A stretch of 64,000 bases of DNA from Argentina anserina (taxonomy: Eukaryota; Streptophyta; Magnoliopsida; Rosales; Rosaceae): contig NC_065878.1 in the NCBI RefSeq assembly GCF_933775445.1, positions 17,557,395-17,621,394 of the forward strand. The letters are read 5' to 3'. Within the stretch, counting starts at the first letter, position 1, and each line of letters starts with the position of its first letter. The position numbers and the translations under genes are program-made. Shown piece by piece: positions 24,801-36,241 of the stretch. The notes beneath the pieces were generated by a model that made no database searches, was not told where the DNA came from, and was given only the letters and a program-made list of their open reading frames with translations.

Positions 24801-25130
24801 TAACCACCTCCTACATTCGTGCACATATAAGATCGAGAGGATATTCTGATCTAATCTTTGGAGTTTAGGGTAAAAGTGTGTGGACTTTTCACTCAAGAAG
24901 AAGAGAATCGTTAAACTTTCTAACAACCTCCTACATTCATGTGCACATATACGAGTAAACGACGTTTTACTAGCAATGTGTATTAGCCATCGCGAATAAG
25001 TAAAATGTTGTAATAATCTTTGCTTTCGGTACAAGAGTGAACTTGTTAATGGCGCACGAATCGTTAAACGTCCAACAACTCCCTACACTCATGCGTCGAT
25101 ACAAGTAAAACAATGTTTTACTAGGAATGT
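24801..25130 (+). repeat. three-copy degenerate tandem repeat upstream of ARF
   Basis: Three related units start near 24801, 24904 and 25057. Units two and three are the longer, sharing GAATCGTTAAAC, then CCTACA-TCATG, then GTTTTACTAG-AATGT. Unit one keeps only the CCTCCTACATTC part. Spacing is about 105-155 bp. Confidence 0.65.
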
Positions 25131-25472
25131 TGCATATACTGGTTAAAGGTGACAACCCACTATTAGGTTTAACATCATATGATTTCTCTGGATTTGGCTT
25201 GACATGCATGTCCATACAACAACACAAGTATGAACTAATAAGAAGCTGAGCAGAACACCATAAGAATGGTGAAGAAAGTGAATGAGTTCTTTGGTCTAAT
25301 GGTTAAAAAAAAAAAAAGGAAGAAGAAGAACTGTATGCATAAAAGATTGAAGAAAGAGAGAGAAGGAATCACCTGAAATGTGGTGAAGTCACTTGGACTT
25401 TTGTGATCCGAAAACATCGAAGAGAAGCACGTAAACCTCTGGCCCCGGCGAGAAAAAAGATTTGTTGTTTTC

Positions 25473-25482
25473 TTATATATAA
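25473..25482 (+). promoter_or_regulatory. probable TATA box of the ARF gene
   Basis: TTATATATAA lies about 350 bases before the predicted leader-intron donor. Transcription would start near 25505. Confidence 0.5.
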
Positions 25483-25504
25483 CAACAAATAGAAAACGGG
25501 CTAA

Positions 25505-26174
25505 TTTGGTAGCGTCCCTTGTCGTCTAAATCTCTCTTCCACACTCCAAACACAGTCTGCTCTGGTCGGCAACGAAGCTTCACCCTTCGGTGAGCCTCTC
25601 TCTCTTTTTAGGGAATGAGTTGTTCACTTGCTTAACGCGCTTCGGAACTCATTCACAGTCCGACCCTTTAAGCAGTTCACACTCCTAAAATCACACCAAC
25701 CAAACCCAACAAGAGTTTGGTTCTTACCTTTCTGGAGTCTGGACTCCCTATTTCACTGGAATTCCAGAACTTTGGTGGAGTTTTCATCTCTCTTGTTTCT
25801 GAAGCCTTGCCTTGAAACAGAGGTAATCACGAATTTCTTACCTTGTCTCTGTTGATCTCATATTTGATGTTTGTTGCAGTTATTGTTGTTTTCTGAATTT
25901 GGTTTATCTTGTGTGTTGTTTTATTGGATCCCCACCAATTAAACTGTAATGGGTCCCTGGATGATCAGTTGAAGATTGATGCTTTGCTTTCCTTGTAGCA
26001 GTTATTTTATTTTGTTTCACCATGAATGCTGTTATGAGTTTTTTTTTTGTCTGTTTGAAGAAATTATGGGTTTTGATTCTGCTTTGTTCTTTTGTGATTT
26101 TAAATGTTAAACAGCTGCATTTTTTACTCAGAAAGCAGTAAGCTTTAATAGGATCTCTATGCTTTTGTAACAGT
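25505..26174 (+). promoter_or_regulatory. 5' leader of ARF with a probable leader intron
   Basis: A leader exon of about 320 bases ends at 25822 with donor AG^GTAATC. The acceptor TTTTGTAACAG ends at 26173, one base before the start codon. Both sites are good matches to plant consensus, and leader introns are usual in this ARF subclass. The interval is T-rich and open in no frame. Confidence 0.6.
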
Positions 26175-28552
26175 ATGATTACTATAATGAATTCTATGAG
26201 GGAGCCAATGAAGAACAGCAACAACCACTCAGAGAAAGGCTTGGATTCTCAATTCTGGCATGCCTGTGCTGGTGGCATGGTTCAAATGCCGCCTATTAAC
26301 TCTAAGGTCTTCTACTTCCCTCAGGGGCATGCAGAGTATGCCCAAGGGAATGTCGATTTTGGGAATTCTCGGATTCCAGCACTGATTTTGTCTAGGATAT
26401 CTGCTATTAGGTACATGGCAGATCCTGAAACTGATGAGGTTTATGCAAAAATGAGGCTCGTTCCAGTGCGAGAGAGTGGTTTTGATTTTGAGGATGATGG
26501 GGTTGTGGGGAACAACAATGGAGTAGTTGAGAATCCTGAGAAACCCTCATCTTTTGCTAAGACTTTAACTCAGTCTGATGCTAACAATGGGGGAGGGTTC
26601 TCTGTGCCTCGCTTCTGTGCGGAGACTATATTTCCGCGCTTGGATTACTCAGCTGAGCCTCCAGTTCAGACCATTCTTGCAAAGGATGTGCATGGTGAGA
26701 TTTGGAAGTTTAGGCATATATATAGAGGTACTCCTCGCCGTCACCTTTTGACCACAGGATGGAGTAATTTTGTGAACAATAAGAAGCTTGTTGCCGGGGA
26801 CTCAATTGTGTTTTTTCGAGCAGAAAATGGGGATCTTTGTGTTGGTATTAGAAGGGCTAAAAGGGGGATTGGTTGTGGACCTGAGTACCCTTGTGGATGG
26901 AACACTCCATCTGGAAATTCTTGCTCTCAGTATGGTGGTTATTCTGGTATTTCAACGGAGAATGGTAACAAGTCCATGGAGAAAAACTCTAGTGGGACTA
27001 CAAGAGGAAGAGTCAGGGCTGAACATGTTATCGAAGCTGCTACTCTTGCTGTTAGTGGGCAACCGTTTGAGGTTGTGTACTATCCGCGTGCAAGCACACC
27101 AGAGTTTTGTGTTAAGGCCTCATCGGTGAGAGATGCAATGCAAATTCGCTGGTGCTCGGGAATAAGGTTCAAAATGCCTTTTGAAACCGAGGATTCTTCT
27201 CGGATAAGCTGGTTCATGGGGACAATATCTTCTGTTCATTATGCAGACCCCCGTTGGCCTGATTCTCCATGGCGTTCTCTACAGGTGGGTTACATATGCA
27301 TTTTTTTTGTGCTTCCTAAACTATTGCTATGTTGTTAGCCTACCATTTCCGTTACGTTTGATTTGATTTTTAGTTTTTAATTCTGTGAAGTAGATATCAC
27401 AGTTTTATATACATGCCTGATATGAAGTATACTTCCCCTCTTACTATGTTAGTATGACTATAATCTACAATTGTCTTGTCAGAGACTAAGGACATGTTAA
27501 TTTTCTTAGGTTGCATGGGATGAGCCAGATCTGCTCCAAAATGTAAGAAGTGTTAGTCCATGGTTGGTTGAATTGGTATCAAGCATACCAGCTATTGATC
27601 TCTCTCCCTTCTCGCCTCCTAGAAAAAAGTTGCGGCTCCAACAGAACCCAGACTATTCTCTTATTGGCCAACTGCCAATGCCATCAGTTTACGGCAGTTT
27701 CCTAAATTCCAGCAACACTATGTGTAATTTATCAGACAACATTCCTGCAGGCGTACAGGGAGCCAGGCAAGCTCATTTTGGACTATCTTCATCGAATTTT
27801 CTCAACAAACCACACCCGGGTCTAATTCCAGTTGGCTTTCAGCAACTTGGTCGCGTTGCCCCTCCTGGAATGTCTGGAGGTAATTTTATGCGCATCACTG
27901 AAACCAATGAGGACATTCCTTGCTGTGTTACTGAAGGTATCCGTTACCACAACTTGAAGTTGAAGGATAATATAGAGAAAAAGACGCCTCACATATTTTT
28001 GTTCGGCCAGCTAATTGTTGAGGGGCAGCAGATGTCGAAGAGCTCTTCTGGTGATGATAGTTCATCAGATCCAGAGAAAACAGGAAATTCATCTGATGGC
28101 TCTGGTTCTGCATTACATTGCAATGGTTCAGTGGAAAATTGCTCTGATGGAGGGTCTCCCTGGGACAAAGACCACCAGAAAAGTGATCACAACTTGGAGA
28201 CTGGTCTTTGCAAAGTGTTTGTTGAATCTGGGGATGCCGGGACTCTTGATCTTACGGTCTTCAGATCATACCAAGAATTGTACAGAAAGCTAGCCAACAT
28301 GTTTGGCAAAGAATATTCAGATATGCTGAGTAATGTACTGTACCGAGATGCAACAGGTGCTATAAGACACACTGGAGATGAATCCTTCAGGTAGTTTTTG
28401 TGTTATATACTTCAGAAATTTGGTGTCTTCTTTAGTAGTCTTTCTCTTTGCCTTTCAAGACACATTTGAGACTGTACTCATTGTGTATTTGTTCTCCTTG
28501 ATCGTTTGGCAGTGAGTTTTTGAAGACAGCAAGAGTACTTTATATGGCATGA
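26175..28552 (+). CDS. ARF16: auxin response factor, ARF16/ARF10 class (miR160-regulated)
   Basis: Nuclear repressor-type ARF that binds auxin response elements. Coding exons: 26175-27284, 27510-28390 and 28513-28552; introns are GT-AG (phase 0, then phase 2); product 676 residues, close to Arabidopsis ARF16 (about 670). Domains: N-terminal dimerisation flank with DSQFWHACAGGMVQMPP (24-40), B3 DNA-binding domain (about 127-230, with FSVPRFCAETIFPRLD and TTGWSNFVNNKKLVAGDS), ARF/Aux_resp domain (about 285-370), a serine- and glycine-rich middle region, and a PB1 domain (about 603-676) with LCKVFVESGDAGTLDL, the OPCA-like YRDATGA and HTGDESF. The N-terminus MITIMNSM resembles ARF16. A miR160 site lies in exon 2. 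The last exon encodes only about 13 residues and stops sooner than in ARF10/16, so the C-terminus is short. Confidence 0.94.
27749..27769 (+). promoter_or_regulatory. miR160 target site in the ARF mRNA
   Basis: AGGCGTACAGGGAGCCAGGCA matches the complement of plant miR160 at 19 of 21 bases; the differences are the 5' base and one G that can form a G:U pair. It lies in coding exon 2 (residues about 450-457, reading GVQGARQA), where the site of ARF10, 16 and 17 is known. Cleavage there would limit ARF expression. Confidence 0.95.
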
Positions 28553-30174
28553 TGCCTACAACTGCAATGCTTGCCTAGAAGACCAATGAAACTGGAAGAT
28601 ACCAAGGAAGAGTATAAATATGTGATTCAGGCAGTTAGTAAGCAAGATCTAGTGATTCAGGCAGAGACATTGTAGAAGGGTTGAGAATTAGAAACTCCTT
28701 TAGTAACATCTCGTACAGTTGCATTTCTTAGTTCTTGTATCAATGTTTTAACTTCTTGTACTAAAACTCTTGGGAAATCCCACCCCACTAAACTGTGGTT
28801 TATTTTAGTTCAGACCTGAAAATCTTTTGGTCTTTCCCTCTATTCTCTTTTCAGATGTTCAATTTACCTTGCAAAAGATATATGAAGTTACATGAACAAG
28901 TTGTTGTCATTTGAGGGGCAATTTGGTTTTCTCAACCCAAAGACAAGTGGTTTTTTTCCTTGCATTCCATCAGAGCTGCATGAGGCAGGGAGATCGAGGG
29001 GGAGAGACAACGGTTTGCTGTTTGGTACTTAGGTAGTTAGGTTGTCGGAGACTGTCAATGTATATCAAGCTAACACTGCTCAATTTGGCGACTCTTTCTC
29101 TCTAGTATGTAGTGCCTTTCACTACATTTCTGATCATGGTTGATATACATCATCATATACAGAATTTTTGAGGAAGTTTTTCGGTTAGATATAGATCCAA
29201 TCTATCCAGGTTTTGAGGCATCGTTGAATCTTAATATTCTTGAAAGGTAAAATGAATAAGTTCAAGAGTTGATGTCAACATCCATGATCTTGTATTGTGC
29301 CGCAAATACTGGATATTGTAATTTTTGGGGATTTGAAATCTATTACTTAACCAGCTTTGCTAGTCAAATGAGCACTTCTGTACATGAAAATCGGTTTTGA
29401 AAACATTAGGATCAAACAGACAGTTTCTTGAGCCAAAAACAATTCCACCTTGAACATCATTCATACCAGAAACTGATTCCTATGCTCAGATATAAACTAA
29501 TTTGGGTTTGACATTTGCAATTCTCATAAGTCAGAAGCTAGGCTGGACCAAACCCTAAGAGAGATGACAACAAATCAGTAAGACAACAAAGATCGATGCA
29601 GAAGCATCACACATTCTTTGTCCGTGGAATTTGGATCCTCTCCATCGACAAATCTCAGTCATGAAAGAGGTTGTCTTTGCCCAACAAAATGTAGGGAAAA
29701 ACTAATTAATGGCGACACTAGAAACCAGGTTGGTCAACAATTAGATTAGACTAGATTAGATATGTATTGAAAACTGAGAAACGATTTGGGATTTACAAAT
29801 GCTCAAATGTCATATATTTTAGCGACCAAGATCCAAGATTTCCATGGATGTGTTCCCTTCATCAATTAGTCAACTATATTGATCAAATTTCCAATTTAGC
29901 TTCAGCCTGTCTTTCATGTTTTTCTGCTGTAGTTTCTCTAATCACACGCACGAATTGCATGGGAATAGAAGATTTTCGCTTAAATGTTTCTCTTAACTCT
30001 CTCAATTTAGTTATGTTTGATGAAATCGATGATCAAAGACCGGCAAAATGTGCATGGATGAAGAATCCCAATTCGATTAGTTATGTTCGATTCCTAGCTT
30101 AGTATTACATACAATCCTTGCCAAACTTGCCAAACCAATCAGGGACACCAATAGTTGTAGAGTTTGAAAAAAGT
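28553..30174. other. ARF 3' region and intergenic DNA
   Basis: The 3' UTR of ARF probably ends near 28750-28850, where T-rich and AATAAA-like words occur. No further gene is recognised up to 30174. Confidence 0.5.
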
Positions 30175-30600
30175 AACATTTTTTTTGAGAATATAATTCT
30201 TTTATTGAAAAGAGGAACACAATTACACCATATTGGAGCCTATGGTGGTGGAAACAGCTTCCCCACTCTCCTCCTTAGCACCATCTCTAGTTACAGAGCT
30301 ATCGTTATAAAAGACCGATATAAGTCAAGAAGGCCTGAACCAATCAAAACGCCCAATCAACCGAGCTACATAACAAACAATCTCATGTGCAACGCTATTA
30401 GCCTCCCTACGAACATAAGAAACCATCAGACCATTTCCCTGATCCAAAAGAGCTTTAATACTCTCCACAATTGCACCCTGATGTGCCAAGCACCCCTCTG
30501 TAGCATTAATCAAACTTGTTGCCTCCAAACAATCAGTCTCAATGGAGACATTGTTCCAATGGAACTGAACAGCCCATTCAACCCCCTTCAAAATGTTACA
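30175..30600 (-). mobile_element. 5'-truncated LINE tail with RNase H-like domain
   Basis: On the minus strand, 30591-30325 encodes 88 residues of an RVT_3-type RNase H domain as found at the 3' end of plant LINEs. The motifs VSIETDCLEA, LLDQGNGLMVSYVRREANSVAHEIV match that family, with the usual V-R-R-E-A-N-x-V-A-H signature. The element's 3' end is near 30180, where the minus strand is A-rich. The 5' part, including reverse transcriptase, is missing. GTAACATTTT and its inverse AAAATGTTAC lie at the two edges. Confidence 0.75.
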
Positions 30601-30889
30601 TAAATCAAAACAAGTTTTTAAAACATTTTTCAGTCATACATTACAACCAAATCAGCTTAGTTTTATACTAATGGATTTGGTGGATATTTCATATTAGCTA
30701 GTAAATGCAGATTATTAATTCGTTGCAAAAGCTCCATCCCCATATATAGGAGCTTTTAAGTCCCAGACCGTAAAACGGAAAAAAAAACTCCAAATAAAGA
30801 TGCTCCATCCAACACATAACCTCCAGTTTCAGCCATGGCCCATTGTATGATACAGTTTGCAATCAAGGATTTGGACGGCGTCCACAATC

Positions 30890-30917
30890 GGGAGTGGGAG
30901 TGGGAGTGGGAGTGGGG
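30890..30917. repeat. (GGGAGT)n microsatellite
   Basis: Four to five units of GGGAGT, just before the foldback MITE. Confidence 0.9.
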
Positions 30918-30929
30918 TTTTATATATAT

Positions 30930-31330
30930 ACTCTTTATCCAGAGTGAAGTTTTATTATGAAATTATAGAGTAAAGTTCCAATTTTTAGCATACTTTTCAG
31001 TTAAATTTTTCCACCATAAGCGATTCAATATTTATGTATGTTATTCAAGATTATCTATACAAAATTTCATCAAATTTGACAATGGTTTGAGCTTTCAAAA
31101 TTGAGATTTACACGAACGGTTCACGTTAAACAGTTTTAATTTATTCATTGATTTAATCTAATTTCAATACCATAGCGATGTTCGAATTAGATGAACTTTT
31201 GTAGAGATGATATTGAATAACATAACTAAATATTGAATCGCTTGTGGTGAAAAAATTTGACCGAAAAGTGTGCTAAACTTGGAACTTCACTATGTAATTT
31301 CATAGTGAAGGTTCACTATAGATAGAGACT
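30930..31330. mobile_element. foldback MITE, copy 2
   Basis: Homologous throughout to 6708-7106 and of about the same length (400 bp). The left arm has TTATCCAGAGTGAAG and the right arm ends GATAGAGACT. The arms are more diverged from each other than in copy 1, especially in the outer 50 bases (for example CACTATGTAATTTCATAGTG), so this copy is older. The left edge abuts a short TA tract. Confidence 0.85.
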
Positions 31331-31344
31331 AGGGGGTTATATAT

Positions 31345-31801
31345 AGATCTGCAGCGCCGGCGTGGGCCGGCCGGAATTTCGAAATTTCACATTTCTGGGT
31401 ACCGTGCGGAGATTTCAAGATTCCGACCGCCATAGGCCGGCGCTGCAGCTCCGGCCGGTACAGACATTAGCGCTGTGAGGAGAGGAGTGCGGTTGTGCTG
31501 GTCGGTGCCGTCATTGCGTGTCACCAGCCGGAATCGCCAAATCCGCACCGTACGGACGGTGCAGACGTCCGCATTTGAGAATTTATGTATATATATATAC
31601 TGTTTGTGCCGGTCGGAGCTCCATCGGCAACCTACGGTGGCCGGAATCGCGAAATCGCCGGAATCTACCCAGAAGCTTAATTTTTGCAGATTCCGACTGT
31701 CGTGAATTACCGATAGAGCTCTGGCATGCATAGACGGGATCGTCGGGATGTGGGTAGTGCAGCGAACCCGTCACCGGAATCGGGACGTCCGCACCTGAAG
31801 A

Positions 31802-31835
<34 letters not shown>

Positions 31836-31840
31836 ACAGT
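31345..31840. repeat. GC-rich degenerate repeat block
   Basis: A block with recurring CCGGAATCGC-AAATC-like words (about 31503-31550, 31630-31665, 31768-31790) and an inverted pair, CTGCAGCGCCGG at 31349 and CCGGCGCTGCAG ending 31448. It stands out against AT-rich flanks. (TA)n tracts lie at about 31589-31600 and 31806-31832. It resembles the GC-rich leader of a non-autonomous retroelement, but no LTRs are visible. Confidence 0.55.
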
Positions 31841-32357
31841 TCATGAATACTGTCGTACCTATAGAGACAGATTCAAGGAGCGAGAATCAGATTCGCCTTC
31901 GAAGGAAGAAGAAAAGCGAAACTACGGGCCCTGTCTGCCTCGCCGAATTCGTGTCTGTTCAGATGATACTAATGACTCTGGTCTATTTCCTACGACTGAG
32001 CGTGCCACTTCAAAGAGAAGAACAAGGGGTTTTCCTACTAATGACTCTGTTGCACAATATTCTGCTAATTCTGTCTTCCCGGATTGCAACTGCTGTGGTG
32101 TCACCCACTGGCGTGGAAATTGTCCCAGCCGTGTTCAACGTGTTGTTGGCACCGACAGAACCCTAAACCTTAAAATTTCATGGCAGACCAAGATCAATCC
32201 TCGCAATCCTTTTGTAAGCTGTGTAAATGTGCATGGTGCTTGTGCAGACCCTGACTTTCTTTTATTTACGTGTGATTTCGGATGTTATATCTCAAATTCT
32301 CAATCAGTCTCCCTAAAATTCAGTTACTTATGTATTGCTCTACTGATGTTGCCCCTT
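31833..32357 (+). other. open reading frame without ATG, zinc-knuckle-like motif
   Basis: The frame beginning after TTTTACAG near 31838 stays open for about 170 codons to TGA at 32357. It begins with charged, acidic and basic sequence (RERESDSPSKEEEKRN), then has a basic segment and CNCCGVTHWRGNCPS, a C-x2-C-x3-H-x4-C arrangement close to the retroviral-type CCHC knuckle (normally C-x2-C-x4-H-x4-C). No ATG lies at its beginning. It could be an internal exon, a gag remnant linked to the GC-rich block upstream, or chance. I do not recognise the family. Confidence 0.35.
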
Positions 32358-32903
32358 TGAGCTCAATTTCAAATGATATCAGTGAGTTCTAATTTTATGT
32401 GTTGCTCTACATCTTTGTCATTCATAGTATTAGGTTTGGTGGTTCTAAACAGGCTCCATCAATCTACAGGCAATTGATGGACTAGACTTAATTGTCACTG
32501 TTTGGGGAAATAACTGAAAAAAAAGCTTGAATCAGTTGAATGTGTAAGCGATACAGATCTTTTGATATGATGTTAGATGAGTATTATTACTGCAAAAGTT
32601 ACTAGACAAAACGTGGTTCATCTCCAAACTGCCATTGATACCATGCCTTAAAGGGGGGCTATAAACCCAGACACAAACCCCTTGGGGTATATGTGAGTCT
32701 GTTCTTGATTTATCTCAAACTTGTTACCAGGGTTGTACAAGGTTAGAGTTCATCTGAAAATATAAAAATAAAGAGTTATCAACAAAAATGCAACACACGC
32801 ACTTTTATGCAATGCACCCTTTACTTATGTACAGCCTTTTTGAAAGTATTCCTACGGTTCTTGTCCCTTCTCCTTTCTTGTAAGTTGTTTACATGTTTCA
32901 AGT
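32358..32903. other. intergenic, 3' side of the GNAT gene
   Basis: No gene seen. The part next to 32904 should contain the 3' UTR of the minus-strand acetyltransferase. Confidence 0.5.
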
Positions 32904-35236
32904 CTAAGTTGTTGCACTAGTGTTGTTCAGAAGCTTCATCATGAAGTTGAATCTAACATCAGGCCCGGTCTTGGGATGAGGCCAAGTTGCTCCTTCAGGC
33001 ACCTTAATAGATTTGAAACCCTGACCTTTGTACAGCTTTATGGCTCCCGGATTGTTCAAATCACAATGCAACGCAATAGCACGGCAATCCCAGCTCCTTG
33101 CTTGAGCTTCTGCTTTTTCTATTAGTTTTTTCCCAATTCCTCTTCGTCGTAATTTCTCCCGAACAGCAACATTTGATACATATGCAATACCAGTCCTTCA
33201 ACTCAAACACCATTATGGATATGTCAGAATGTGTGCTAATTGGATTCGATCATAAACAGAAGCTAGATGACCTACTAATCTTGAGCTTTTCTGCAATGAA
33301 TATCTCAAGTCAAAGGCTAACGATTATCAGCTATAGATTTAGTTACTTTCAACCAACTACAAACCATGCTTAGTTCTCCTTTCGTTTTTGAAGCTCAGAC
33401 CAACCTGAGTGGTCCTACACTATCTTACAGTTTAGCAGATGAATTTATGATCAGAATGTTCAAATCCAAAAAGGAAAGTCATGAGCTAGGTGTTAAGTGG
33501 TCATTATCAGTTAGAGGTGAAATCACTGACTATAAGTATCCAGATATCCTGATTAGTTCCTGTTTTGTTTTTGAGACCCCAATTTATGGTTGGTCTACAA
33601 TGTTAAGCTATCATTTCTTATATATCACATAAAATCAAAGGACTACTGCCACCCTGGTACATTCAAGGACTAACAAACAAGTTTTATTTAAAACTTAAAT
33701 ATATAATCCCTCACTAGATGGCTACCAATGCTTAAACTCGAATCAAGGTTAGGGCTATCAGTTAGGTGGTTTCTTTCAACTAGAGTTCAATCCACACTGA
33801 TTACAAGTATCTACATAGCATGCTTAGCTCCTCTTTTGTGCTCAATGGTTCTCTAGCACCACTACCATCATTTCAGATGTATAAATCAATCTAAGAACTA
33901 TATACTATGACCACTTTAGTACTTGTAATGGCTAACAAACAAGGATCTTCCATAACTTAACTGTAACAGTAAAAATATGTTTAGGTAATCAAGAAAACTA
34001 CTCTGAAGTTCAATGCTCACCTTCTCTGCCGGAGAGGACCTTTTCTAGGAAGAAAATCAGCTACTGTATCCACTGTCAATATTCCAGCCACATACCTCTT
34101 ATTGAGACTGATCTTCCCATCAAGACCGGCAATTTTAAAATCTTCACTTCCAAAGAGGAAGGTTTCATCAAAAGAGTTTCCAATGACTGCTACCAGACAA
34201 GTCCTTTTGCAACCAGTTGGTAGAGAAAACCCGGCTAGCATCCCTACCAGCCGGTCAATTCTAAGAACAAAATCCAAAGGGAAAGCATAATCAGGGAAGA
34301 AAGAGCTGCAATGAGTCTCAGCAACCTCCCAACAGTCCTCTAACCTTGCCTCCCGAACAACAATTTCAGGAGACACGGCAGGAAATAGATCGGCCACTTG
34401 ACTGGCTCTGCAGACTCCTACAAACAAAAACCAGAACTATCCTCAACACCCAAGTTTCTATGCACATATTATAGACAGTCACTACTCCCACAATTACACT
34501 AGACGTTTGCTAGAATCAGTAGAACTAAAGGGAAATGAAAACAAAGGGATAAAACTGTTCAAGCTAATGAAAGGGGCTGTTTGCAAAAGGTAAGATTAAT
34601 TTCCAGACCAAATAGTAGAATGAAATGCTGAGTGCTTCATTTAACCCCTAAATTTTGAGATGTTATGAACTTATAACAGATTGAATATTCTATATGAGTT
34701 TCGAATTTACAAATTTCTAGTCTGTGCAACTACAAGATCACACCAACAATAGTCATCAATCATCTTCAGATACCCAAGTTCATAGTTGAATATGAATATG
34801 ACCCAATAAAGTAGTGAACTTGGAGCCGAAATTGACAAAATACCAAAAGGGTTTATACAAGTTCCAAACTTCTTAGCATATACTCAAACTTCAGGTTACT
34901 TAAAAATGTAATCAATCAATGAACACCATATATGGGTCTATCAGTAGGACAATAAAGTAGTCAACTCTGAAATTGAAATTGACAAAGCACCTAGCTCAAA
35001 CTCACACACATAATCAAACACAGAAGCCAAGCACTCAAAATTATGAAAAAGATTGAAAATTGAGAGTACCCACCAGACTTAGAGAGGGAGAGGAGAGAGA
35101 AATCATGATTGGATGAAGCAGAGACCCTGGGAGTGGAAGTGAAAGTGGAAAGAGGGAAGTGGTTTGGTCGTTTAAGGGTGAGAGTGGTGTTGATGGAGGT
35201 TGGGGACACTGAGATTCCCAACGGTATGGTCCGCAT
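32904..35236 (-). CDS. plastid-type GNAT N-acetyltransferase
   Basis: GCN5-related N-acetyltransferase, transferring an acetyl group from acetyl-CoA to an amine, probably N-termini or lysines of plastid proteins. Exons on the minus strand: 35236-35074, 34417-34021 and 33195-32904. All junctions are GT-AG and phases agree (1, then 2), giving 283 residues. The N-terminal 50 or so residues are rich in S, T and basic residues with few acids, like a chloroplast transit peptide. The GNAT fold starts at IVVREARLEDCWEVAE. Motif A is complete: YVSNVAVREKLRRRGIGKKLI (the acetyl-CoA loop R/Q-x-x-G-x-G/A is RRRGIG), followed by ALHCDLNNPGAIKLYKGQGF. An upstream in-frame ATG at 35314 would add 26 residues; I prefer 35236 for the transit peptide. 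It resembles the plant plastid GNAT group (GNAT6/7-like), but the exact member is uncertain. Confidence 0.9.
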
Positions 35237-36241
35237 ATCTTGGACTGTCCTAGTTTCTCTGCCTATCAAGAATCGGAGATTCTTTGTTTCTCTTATTTGG
35301 GGAAAGGGTTTCAAGTTGCTGCAGTGAAATCAGTTATAATAGGACAGTAGGACACACACTGCTGAGCTTAAAGAGCAGAGCAACTCTGTGTTTGACGCCA
35401 AATTTTAACAGAGTTACCTAACTTTCCCCACACGCGTGTGTATTGGTAACTAACTGTACCATAATGAATAAAAAAATCTTTTCCTTTTTCTTTTTTCAAC
35501 TGGAATAATCGCGATTCGAATATTTTTTCAAACTTAAAAGTAAATCTTTAAACTGTGATTTGTTTGGGTCTTTACGGTGTGTATCAGTGTACGTGAAGTT
35601 TTAATATTTCGAAGAACTATAAACAAATTTATTTTACCTATAACATTATTTAATGACTTAATTTTAAAATTTTAATATTTTGAAGCATTATAAACAATTA
35701 TATTACGTTTTACTTGTAATTTTTTTGGTTATGTTCATCTGATCAACTTAATTAGCATGTATACTTTGAGATTGTTGCTAATTATACTCGCATCTATTAT
35801 TAGCAGTCTCCTCTATATGACTTTGAATGAAATTAGAATTTTTTTTTTAGAAGATAAATTTAAAGTATTTTGGATCATGACCTTCTGTCTTTTGTAGGAT
35901 AAAAAATCTTTATGAGATGCACATTATATTTGAACGGAAACAAATTTGTAGCTCACCTCTATCATGCTCATTTCATGCCCACCACTCTAAGTAAATATCA
36001 CTTGATAGGGGTGAGCGACAAATTTGATTTCATATGTGAATGTACTGAATGGAAGCCAAAACTTACAATAGCATGTGGACAATTTCGATAGCTTGAGACC
36101 TCTTCAGAAGAAGAGTGAGGACAAATTCAGATCAATCTATTACAGACGTCGAGTCGTCAACAATGAACTCTGTAAAGTGTAAACCATGTAACATCACTAG
36201 GAAGCAGAAATTCATGCTCAGTTACACTTCATTTGAAAACT
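35237..36241. other. intergenic, no gene seen
   Basis: The part up to about 35450 should hold the GNAT leader and promoter. The rest is AT-rich without recognised sequence. Confidence 0.5.

Larger units (their letters stand above)
19052..25470. other. long intergenic stretch, no recognised gene
   Basis: AT-rich DNA with only short frames and no recognised family. It includes two repeat zones described separately (20166-20367 and 24801-25130). The part 21480-21660 is locally GC-rich and open in one frame, but resembles nothing I know. Confidence 0.5.

Noticed and set aside
30118..30603. 161-codon frame on the + strand
   Set aside because: It is antisense to the LINE RNase H-like frame, which carries the recognisable motifs.
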